Shown piece after piece: positions 57,419-64,000 of a stretch of DNA of 64,000 nt. The stretch lies in the NCBI RefSeq assembly GCF_013214815.1, contig NZ_JABSPU010000009.1:1-64000 (forward strand), written 5' to 3'. The notes under the pieces were generated by a model. The model worked only from the letters and a program-made list of their open reading frames with translations. It made no database searches and was not told where the DNA came from. This stretch comes from Gilvibacter sp. (lineage in GTDB: Bacteria > Bacteroidota > Bacteroidia > Flavobacteriales > Flavobacteriaceae). A program made the position numbers and the translations under genes. Each line of letters opens with the position of its first letter. The stretch's first letter is position 1.

Positions 57419-60400
57419 TTAGAATGATGCTTTAACGCTAAGTCCGTATCTTCTTGATGAAGGACCGTTGATGTAGTCAAATCCACGTCCGTTACCAATA
57501 CCAACACCGGCTACGTTAGGGTCAAAGTTTGCTCCGTCAGGAGTGTTGTAAGCATCATACCAAAGGTTGAATCCACTTGCTGTAATTGATAGTGAACCAA
57601 ATGGTGTTTTTTCTAGCCATTTCTTAGGAACTGTGTATCCGAAAGAAACTTCTTGTAGACGAACTACAGATGCATCATAAACTTGCAATTCTTTAGGTCC
57701 GAACAATACGTTCGAGAAGTAGTACTGCGAGTTGTTGATCTGGATTTCGTTAGGCTGACCAGTAGACTGGCTAACACCTGGTAAGATAAACGTATTTGCA
57801 CGATCTTCAGTCTCAACAATCAAACCACGTCCAAGCAATACTGCGATAGTAGAAGATGCGATATCTCCACCTTTAGTATGGCTAAATTGGAATCCTAGGT
57901 TGAAGTTCTTGTATGAAAGACTGTTGATGAAGTTCATTACGTAATCCGGGTTCGGGTTACCGATGATCGGAGTAATCTGACGACCGTCATCAAGAACAAC
58001 TTGGTCTTCAGTTACGTAGTTACCAGCGCTGTTTACTACGAAGTTTCCAGCGTCATCACGTAGAATACGAGTACCAACTAATACACCTAGCTGCTCACCA
58101 CGGATAGCGGCGTTAGCTCCAAGGAATGCTGCAGTAGAACCAGCGAAAAGAATTTGATCTTCTTCTTGCTCAGTTACGATCTGCTCACTCTGTGTAAAGT
58201 TAACACGAGAATTCCAGTTGAATCCGTCTTCTTTGTCACTCTTAAAAATATCTACACTTAAGTCAACTTCCCATCCGTCACCTTCTACTTTACCAATGTT
58301 ATCCTGAGTCTGGGTAAATCCAGAAGAAGGAGCCAATGGCTTGAATACGATAAGGTCTTCAGTAGAACGGTCGAAGTAAGAAACGTTCAAGTTAACACGG
58401 TTGTTCAAGAAACGAGAGTCAAAACCAAGTTCGAATTCTGAAATAAGTTCAGGCTTCAAGTCTGGGTTAGCACGGAATCCTGAGATCGCGTTTGTAGTAA
58501 TAGGTCCAACAGCACCACCGTTTCCGTTGATCGCTAAGTTCAAGTTCTGAACTGTTGGGAATCCAGTTGGGAATCCAGCGGAAGTACCAAGACCTGCACG
58601 TAACTTCAAGTAGTTAAGTCCCCATTCAGATGAACGAATAGAAGGGAATGCAGCAGTTGGCAAGAACGATGCAGAGATCGAAGGATAGAACTGGCTGTTG
58701 TTTTCAGTTGGTAAGTTAGAAACCCAGTCATTACGAGCAGATAGCGTCAAGAACGCCCAGTCGCTGTAGTCGATAGAGGTTTCAGCAAATACACCAACGA
58801 TGTTTCTGAAAGTTGTATTCTGGATTGGGGTCTGAGTCAAGAAGTTGAAGTGACGTAGTACGCCAAATACGATCTGTCCGTCAGACTGAACACCTTGCTG
58901 ATCGAAGTTTCTTGAACGGCTAGTTGCACCAGCTGTGAAAGTAATTCCGATATCGTCAGTTAGGTCATAATCACCACTAAGAGTTAAGTAGTGGTCCCAA
59001 ATACGTACGTTGTTATCCCAAGTGATGTACTGACCAAAGATAGCTTGGTTGAAGTTTACACCATTCTTGTTAGAAAACTGAGTGTTACGTTCGTTATAGA
59101 AGTCAACACCCGCACGATATAGTAAGTTCAAGTTGTCGTTGAAGTCATACTGCAGCTGAGCTGTACCGAATACACGGTTAGTCACCTGAGTAGATCCAGC
59201 GTTTTCTACTGTCCAGCGTGGGTTTATGATATCGTTACCGTTACGGTAGTAGATAGATCCACCTGTTTCTGGAATAGTATATGGAAGTCCCATCAAGTCT
59301 ACTGAACGCGGTGTAAAGAATACGTTTGCGAAAGTAGAGAAACCTAAAGTACCGTTACCACGAGAGGCCGCTACTGGAGGAGATGCAACTGCGTTTCTAG
59401 AGAAGTTCAATGTTGCAGATACAGTGAAGTTGTTGGTAAGCTGTGCGCGTCCACCAACTGCAAGTGTATTTCTACGAACGTTGTTCCCTGGAGTAAATCC
59501 TGTTTCGTCTAAGTGACCGTAGTTAACGTTGTAAGCTAGTTTACCGTCATCAGAGTTTCCACGGATGTTGATAGAGGTGTTAAGTACGTTTCCAGTACGG
59601 AAGAAGTTCTCAACACTGTTGTATGGTCTCCACTCGTAACGCTGACCAGCAAAACGATTAGCAAGTTCGTTGTCACCACCATTAAGGTTGTTCAAGAATG
59701 CTGAAGTATCGTAAGGGTGAGCCAAAGTTCCTTGAGCGTCGATCAGACCAGCAGGGTCATTCAAATAACCATCAACTCCACCAGCGTCGAAAGAAGGACC
59801 CCAGTTAGAGAAGAACCATCCGAAAGACTGGTCGAAACCGTTACCGTATCTGTCTTGGTAGTCAGGTAGAGAAGCAATTTCATTTACGAAGTACGATTGG
59901 CTAACTGTGATCTCGGTCTTCTTAGTTGCTTTGTTTGCTCCACCGCCACCAGACTTGGTAGTAATTACAATTACCCCGTTACGTCCAGCTGTACCGTAAA
60001 GAGTTGCTGCTGCAAGACCTTTAAGTACGTTTACGCTTTCGATGTTGTTAGGATCTAAGTCTAGGAAACGAGAAGAACCGACGTTACCGTTAAGGAAGTT
60101 ACCTTGGGCGTTAGTATCACTAGAGAATGGTACACCATCTACAATGAATAATGCCTGGTTACTACCGGTAATCGAATTGTATCCTCGAATTACTACGTTA
60201 GTTGCAGATCCAGAAGTACCACTCTGAGAAGTGATCTGTACCCCAGAAGCTTTACCAGAAAGCACACGAGCAACGTCACCTTCTGTACGTTGTTCAATGT
60301 CTGCTGATTCAACAGTACTTACCGCATAACCTAGGGCCTTAGCCTCACGCTTGATACCCTGGGCAACTACCAATACTTCTTCAAGCTCGGTTCCCGGTAC

Positions 60401-60688
60401 CATTTGTACGTTAAGAGTAGATGTACTTGCAGTTACTGCGATTTCCTGTTGAGTAAAACCTACGTAACTGTAGACAAGCGTCTGTCCAACTGATGCTCCG
60501 ATGCTATAATTACCATCAAAGTCAGATTGAGTTCCAGTCGCGGTGCCTTTTACAATAATGTTAACCCCAGGTAAAGGTAAACCGGTATCATCGGTCACGT
60601 TACCCGTGATTGTTTTGTCTTGTGCGAACGTCAGTTGCACTACAAACGCCATGAATAGCGTTAAAATTCCACTAAACTTTGTTCTCAT
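57419..60688 (-). CDS. SusC/RagA family TonB-linked outer-membrane transporter
   Basis: The 1089-residue protein has a signal peptide (QLTFAQ) and a carboxypeptidase-D-like N-terminal extension with GNVTDDTGLPLPGVNIIVKG around residues 30-50. A plug domain follows with the family signature GLAAATLYGTAGRNGVIVI, then a large beta barrel ending in an aromatic strand (GLSVKASF). It imports its ligand with the SusD partner using TonB energy. It has the codon profile of a highly expressed gene (many CGT, AAC and GGT codons). Confidence 0.95.
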   Translation of the reverse strand: MRTKFSGILTLFMAFVVQLTFAQDKTITGNVTDDTGLPLPGVNIIVKGTATGTQSDFDGNYSIGASVGQTLVYSYVGFTQQEIAVTASTSTLNVQMVPGTELEEVLVVAQGIKREAKALGYAVSTVESADIEQRTEGDVARVLSGKASGVQITSQSGTSGSATNVVIRGYNSITGSNQALFIVDGVPFSSDTNAQGNFLNGNVGSSRFLDLDPNNIESVNVLKGLAAATLYGTAGRNGVIVITTKSGGGGANKATKKTEITVSQSYFVNEIASLPDYQDRYGNGFDQSFGWFFSNWGPSFDAGGVDGYLNDPAGLIDAQGTLAHPYDTSAFLNNLNGGDNELANRFAGQRYEWRPYNSVENFFRTGNVLNTSINIRGNSDDGKLAYNVNYGHLDETGFTPGNNVRRNTLAVGGRAQLTNNFTVSATLNFSRNAVASPPVAASRGNGTLGFSTFANVFFTPRSVDLMGLPYTIPETGGSIYYRNGNDIINPRWTVENAGSTQVTNRVFGTAQLQYDFNDNLNLLYRAGVDFYNERNTQFSNKNGVNFNQAIFGQYITWDNNVRIWDHYLTLSGDYDLTDDIGITFTAGATSRSRNFDQQGVQSDGQIVFGVLRHFNFLTQTPIQNTTFRNIVGVFAETSIDYSDWAFLTLSARNDWVSNLPTENNSQFYPSISASFLPTAAFPSIRSSEWGLNYLKLRAGLGTSAGFPTGFPTVQNLNLAINGNGGAVGPITTNAISGFRANPDLKPELISEFELGFDSRFLNNRVNLNVSYFDRSTEDLIVFKPLAPSSGFTQTQDNIGKVEGDGWEVDLSVDIFKSDKEDGFNWNSRVNFTQSEQIVTEQEEDQILFAGSTAAFLGANAAIRGEQLGVLVGTRILRDDAGNFVVNSAGNYVTEDQVVLDDGRQITPIIGNPNPDYVMNFINSLSYKNFNLGFQFSHTKGGDIASSTIAVLLGRGLIVETEDRANTFILPGVSQSTGQPNEIQINNSQYYFSNVLFGPKELQVYDASVVRLQEVSFGYTVPKKWLEKTPFGSLSITASGFNLWYDAYNTPDGANFDPNVAGVGIGNGRGFDYINGPSSRRYGLSVKASF

Positions 60689-60731
60689 TTTTATAATTTA
60701 TTTGAATTAGCCAATGCCAAAAATCACAATA

Positions 60732-60762
60732 AAAAGTTAATTACACAAGTTTTTATACTTAA
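60732..60762 (-). promoter_or_regulatory. Possible SusC promoter
   Basis: On the minus strand a TTG is followed after about 20 bases by GATTTTTG, a 7/8 match to TAnnTTTG. It lies in the 124-base gap between the susC and BamA-like genes. This is a weak, inexact match with approximate ends. Confidence 0.35.
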
Positions 60763-60812
60763 AATTTACTTTTTTTTAAGGTTATTGTTACCCCTGTGTT
60801 AAGGCGGTTTTC

Positions 60813-62507
60813 CTAAAAATTTGAGCGTAAACTGAGGTGGATTTTCGTGTTCGAAAATGAGAAGGGAAGTGACCCTGTTTTTCCGTTTGCGATATTGATC
60901 TTAAATACCCCTGCTTTAGATAAAAATCCAAGTCCGATTCCGAAGCTAATCAACTCTTCTTGTGTTTGATTGAGTTCGTTTTCGAGATATCCAACATCCG
61001 CAATGCTATGGACATAGAGTCCAGGGTTGACTAAATAGCGGTATTCCGTATTGAGTACGGAGTAGAACTGGGCGTCAATGCTATTCTCGTCAAAGCCCCG
61101 TATGGAGGTGATACCTCCAAAGCGCATCAACTCATTGGTGAGGTAGTTGTCACTTATTAAGGTCTCCGTGGTGTTTCTCAGAAAGATAGAGTTGTTGTCA
61201 TTCAGGTCTAAGATGTAATATCCATCAAAACTGATCTTGACTTGATCGCTGGTCATAGACGCGCTGCGGTTACCGACTTGTCCTTTGAGCTCCCAGCGTG
61301 TTTTGTTTGGGAAGAGCAAACTCGGTTGTGGAATCTGGTATTGCAATCCGCCTAAGACAAAATCAGAATTATAATCGTCAATGTTGTTAGCAGTCAAAGT
61401 TTCTTCCAAGAGGTTGTTGGATTCAAAGTGGGTGTAACCGGCTAAAGCGCGTAAGCGCGGATTGATCTGATAATGCACTTGAGCTTTTTGCTCTACGGTC
61501 ACAAAACTGGAATCACGCTTGAAGATGTACAATTCCAAATCGACACCTAAGGGTGTCTTGAATAGATAAGGTAAGGAAGTGGCCACTCTAAAGTTCTGTT
61601 GATCACGGCCATCGCTTTTGTAATTGAGGCGGATCTCTTCTCCGAAGTTCAAATTGTTGCGCAGCTCCAGATCGAGGTAGCCGTTAAAAATGATCTTGGA
61701 GTCGGTCTCATTATTGGCAAATCCCAGTATGCCGTCAAAACTGTTGCTGGAACGCTTCTTTAAATAAAGGTATACTTCTGTACTGTCTGGCCGAAACAGA
61801 ACCTCAGGTGCTTTGGTGCTGGTTGCAAAGGGAAGACTTTCTATGGCTTCATAGTTCTTGAGTAATTCTCTGCGATCAAAGACACCTCCAGTTTTTATGC
61901 CCGCAAAATATTTCAGATAGGATCTCGGGAACTTTTCATAGCCCTTAATAATGACCTTATCTAAAGAGCGAGCTGTTCCAGACTCTATGCTTAAGGTTCC
62001 GCGCATGGTTTGTGGATCTTCAAAATCCAAGTCGACGAGTTGGGCGGCGGCAAAAGCGTTACCCAAACTGTTTTGGTAATCGGTAATGACTTGCATGCTC
62101 GCTTCAAGATCTTCAAAGTCTATGAAGATGGTCTTGCTGTCTACCTCTGAAAATAATTTTTCCAGGTCCTTTATGGGGATGCCTGAAAGGCTGTGGTCAA
62201 TTTTAAATTGAGTCACACGAACTCCTAAATCGTACTTCGCTGTAAAAATGCTGTCCTGTGATTTAACTGGGGTAGTGTACTTCAGATTGAGGTAACCGCC
62301 TATGCGCAAGTTTTCTGCCGCTGCTTCTGCAGCTTGATTCATGCTGAGTAGATCTGAGAATTCGCTGGGGCCGATCAGGTTTTGAACTAGGTCTGATTCA
62401 GTGTTGGGAATAACCTCAATTTCCAGTTTAAAATTCTGGGCCGAGACCAATCCGCAGAATAGTGTACATATATTAAGGTATAAAGCGCGTTTAAAAAATC
62501 GGTTCAA
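60813..62507 (-). CDS. BamA/TamA-like outer-membrane protein
   Basis: The 564-residue protein has a signal peptide (GLVSAQ), an N-terminal POTRA-like region (about 25-240, GTLSIESGTARSLDKVIIKG around 183-202) and a C-terminal 16-strand-type barrel. The barrel carries the conserved RGFDENS segment (the VRGF/Y-like motif of Omp85 proteins), and the last residue is Phe. It is smaller than BamA and probably a dedicated Omp85-type protein. The start is TTG at 62507; no ATG fits. Confidence 0.83.
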   Translation of the reverse strand: MNRFFKRALYLNICTLFCGLVSAQNFKLEIEVIPNTESDLVQNLIGPSEFSDLLSMNQAAEAAAENLRIGGYLNLKYTTPVKSQDSIFTAKYDLGVRVTQFKIDHSLSGIPIKDLEKLFSEVDSKTIFIDFEDLEASMQVITDYQNSLGNAFAAAQLVDLDFEDPQTMRGTLSIESGTARSLDKVIIKGYEKFPRSYLKYFAGIKTGGVFDRRELLKNYEAIESLPFATSTKAPEVLFRPDSTEVYLYLKKRSSNSFDGILGFANNETDSKIIFNGYLDLELRNNLNFGEEIRLNYKSDGRDQQNFRVATSLPYLFKTPLGVDLELYIFKRDSSFVTVEQKAQVHYQINPRLRALAGYTHFESNNLLEETLTANNIDDYNSDFVLGGLQYQIPQPSLLFPNKTRWELKGQVGNRSASMTSDQVKISFDGYYILDLNDNNSIFLRNTTETLISDNYLTNELMRFGGITSIRGFDENSIDAQFYSVLNTEYRYLVNPGLYVHSIADVGYLENELNQTQEELISFGIGLGFLSKAGVFKINIANGKTGSLPFSFSNTKIHLSLRSNF

Positions 62508-62606
62508 AATCCCTGCTATTAGCTCTGTAAAACTAACGCAAGTGTTCGGTTTTTCATATAAATCAAGTTATCAAAATGTAAGGTTTTGAAAATTACAGAC
62601 TATACG

Positions 62607-62637
62607 TTTGAATACTAGAATAATATTTCTACCTTTG
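62607..62637 (+). promoter_or_regulatory. Promoter of the rpsL-rpsG-fusA operon
   Basis: TTTG (62607-62610) and TACCTTTG (62630-62637) are separated by 19 bases, a full match to the Bacteroidota -33/-7 consensus. The rpsL ATG is 55 bases downstream. Confidence 0.78.
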
Positions 62638-62640
62638 CAT

Positions 62641-62655
62641 GCCCTTAAAAAGGGC
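62641..62655 (+). promoter_or_regulatory. Leader hairpin at the 5' end of the str operon transcript
   Basis: GCCCTT-AAA-AAGGGC is a perfect 6-bp stem with a 3-base loop, followed by CTTTT. It begins within a few bases of the expected transcription start. It may stabilise the leader or act in ribosomal-protein feedback; function not shown. Confidence 0.45.
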
Positions 62656-62692
62656 CTTTTAGAATTTAAAAAAAAGTATAACAAAGGATTTT

Positions 62693-63067
62693 ATGCCAAC
62701 AATTTCACAATTAGTACGAAAAGGAAGATCCAAAATAACCAAGAAGAGCAAATCGGCTGCTTTGGATTCGTGCCCTCAAAGAAGAGGGGTATGTACTCGT
62801 GTGTACACTACCACACCTAAGAAACCTAACTCAGCAATGAGAAAGGTTGCGCGTGTGCGTCTTACCAATGGTAAGGAAGTGAACGCCTACATCCCTGGAG
62901 AAGGACACAATCTACAAGAGCACTCGATAGTATTGGTTAGAGGAGGAAGGGTAAAAGATTTGCCGGGAGTTCGTTATCACATTGTACGTGGAGCACTTGA
63001 CACCGCTGGTGTTGAAGGCCGTCTACAACGTAGATCGAAGTACGGAGCGAAACGCCCAAAGAAGTAA
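62693..63067 (+). CDS. rpsL: 30S ribosomal protein S12
   Basis: S12 lies in the decoding centre of the 30S subunit. The 124-residue protein has the conserved [11 protein letters not shown] start, the [18 protein letters not shown] block (including the Lys that is changed in streptomycin-resistant mutants) and [11 protein letters not shown]. It is the first gene of the str operon. Confidence 0.98.
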   Translation: MPTISQLVRKGRSKITKKSKSAALDSCPQRRGVCTRVYTTTPKKPNSAMRKVARVRLTNGKEVNAYIPGEGHNLQEHSIVLVRGGRVKDLPGVRYHIVRGALDTAGVEGRLQRRSKYGAKRPKK

Positions 63068-63091
63068 ATTAACACCCGTTAAGACGAAGAC

Positions 63092-63568
63092 ATGAGAAAA
63101 AGACAAGCGAAAAAACGTCCGCTTTTACCAGACCCAAAGTTTAACGATCAACTAGTTACACGTTTTGTGAACATGTTGATGTGGGACGGTAAAAAATCTG
63201 TGGCGTTCAAGATATTCTACGATGCGATCGATATCGTAGATCAGAAAAAACAAGACGACGAGAAAACGGCTTTAGAGCTTTGGAAAGACGCACTATCTAA
63301 CGTAATGCCTCACGTAGAGGTACGTAGCCGTCGAGTGGGAGGAGCAACGTTCCAAATCCCAATGCAAATCAGACCAGACCGCAAGGTTTCTACAGCAATG
63401 AAGTGGTTGATCCTTTTTGCGCGCAAGCGTAATGAGAAGTCAATGGCTCAGAAATTGGCTGCAGAGATCCTAGCTGCGGCTAAGGAAGAAGGGGCTGCTG
63501 TTAAGAAGCGTGTGGATACACACAAAATGGCAGAAGCAAACAAAGCATTCTCACACTTTAGATTCTAA
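63092..63568 (+). CDS. rpsG: 30S ribosomal protein S7
   Basis: S7 binds the 3' major domain of 16S rRNA and nucleates head assembly. The 158-residue protein has the [18 protein letters not shown] segment and the C-terminal [15 protein letters not shown]. It starts 24 bases after rpsL in the standard rpsL-rpsG-fusA order. Confidence 0.98.
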   Translation: MRKRQAKKRPLLPDPKFNDQLVTRFVNMLMWDGKKSVAFKIFYDAIDIVDQKKQDDEKTALELWKDALSNVMPHVEVRSRRVGGATFQIPMQIRPDRKVSTAMKWLILFARKRNEKSMAQKLAAEILAAAKEEGAAVKKRVDTHKMAEANKAFSHFRF

Positions 63569-63576
63569 GACATAAA

Positions 63577-64000
63577 ATGGCAAGAGATTTAAAATTTACT
63601 AGAAATATCGGGATCGCTGCCCACATTGATGCGGGTAAGACAACTACAACAGAGCGTATCCTTTATTATACTGGTGTTAGTCACAAGATTGGTGAAGTGC
63701 ACGATGGTGCTGCAACCATGGACTGGATGGAGCAAGAGCAGGAGCGTGGTATTACAATTACCTCTGCTGCAACTACTTGTACTTGGAACTTCCCGTTAGA
63801 GAACGGAAAGCCAACTCCAGACACTAAAGGCTACCACTTCAACATTATCGATACTCCGGGTCACGTTGACTTTACCGTAGAGGTAAACCGTTCTTTACGT
63901 GTACTTGACGGATTGGTATTCTTGTTCTCTGCAGTAGACGGAGTTGAGCCTCAATCTGAGACCAACTGGCGTTTGGCAGACAACTACAAAGTGCCACGTA
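63577..64000 (+). CDS. fusA: Elongation factor G, 5' part (cut by window end)
   Basis: The ATG at 63577 starts a frame that is open to the window end (141 codons). The product begins [20 protein letters not shown] and has the GTPase P-loop [10 protein letters not shown], switch [10 protein letters not shown] and the G3 motif [11 protein letters not shown] promotes ribosome translocation. It is 8 bases downstream of rpsG; the remaining domains lie outside. Confidence 0.96.
   Translation, partial: MARDLKFTRNIGIAAHIDAGKTTTTERILYYTGVSHKIGEVHDGAATMDWMEQEQERGITITSAATTCTWNFPLENGKPTPDTKGYHFNIIDTPGHVDFTVEVNRSLRVLDGLVFLFSAVDGVEPQSETNWRLADNYKVPR

Overview
The window comes from a marine-type member of the Bacteroidota, almost certainly family Flavobacteriaceae. 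The evidence is a gldJ / porU / porV gliding and type IX secretion (T9SS) locus, secreted proteins with T9SS C-terminal sorting domains, a SusC/SusD outer-membrane pair, a hypoxanthine phosphoribosyltransferase-adenylate kinase fusion, pdhA directly followed by pdhC, and promoters that fit the Bacteroidota TTTG-N19-TAnnTTTG pattern (clearest before rpsL). Gene density is high. No intergenic gap exceeds about 210 bases. I found no tRNA, rRNA, CRISPR array, insertion sequence or prophage.

Layout. 1-4.3 kb: a truncated glycine-rich membrane protein, a beta-lactamase-fold serine hydrolase, murF and gldJ, all on the minus strand. 4.5-10.1 kb: porU, porV and cytidine deaminase on the plus strand. 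10.2-16.4 kb: pdhA-pdhC, then an SDR oxidoreductase, a SprT-like protein, mannose-1-phosphate guanylyltransferase and a DUF389 membrane protein. 16.4-26.4 kb, minus strand: an FG-GAP/ASPIC T9SS cargo protein, an MlaFE-type lipid ABC transporter, alkaline phosphatase, a GT2-methyltransferase-FabH-like group and gcvP. 26.5-30.2 kb: a UbiA-like membrane protein, an ECF sigma factor with a small zinc-finger anti-sigma-like protein, a secreted M28 peptidase and an SRPBCC protein. 30.2-32.8 kb: a TIGR01777 epimerase, three small membrane proteins (two of them tandem duplicates) and a GbsR/MarR-type regulator, with two near-identical 18-bp palindromes upstream of the regulator and of the first membrane protein. 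32.8-36.5 kb: an M3 peptidase and purEK. 36.6-42.9 kb: hpt-adk fusion, obg, a lipoprotein, a TPR protein, mpl, DUF1569 and radC. 42.9-51.1 kb: a polysaccharide-deacetylase-like protein with altered motif residues, a YjjG-type nucleotidase and a compact envelope operon (lipoprotein, DUF5723 outer-membrane protein, periplasmic protein, giant FG-GAP lipoprotein). 51.1-62.5 kb: rarA, two related lipoproteins flanking a rhomboid protease and an rRNA methyltransferase, then SusD, SusC and a BamA-like outer-membrane protein. 62.6-64.0 kb: the str operon (rpsL, rpsG, start of fusA).

Most of the window is conserved core content: cell wall (murF, mpl), protein secretion and motility (gldJ, porU, porV), central metabolism (pdhAC, gcvP), purine metabolism (purEK, hpt-adk) and translation. 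The least explained parts are the regulator plus small-membrane-protein module near 31-32.8 kb, the deacetylase-like protein at 42.9-44.2 kb, and the pair of related lipoproteins beside SusCD. No obviously new defence, mobile or biosynthetic system is visible.
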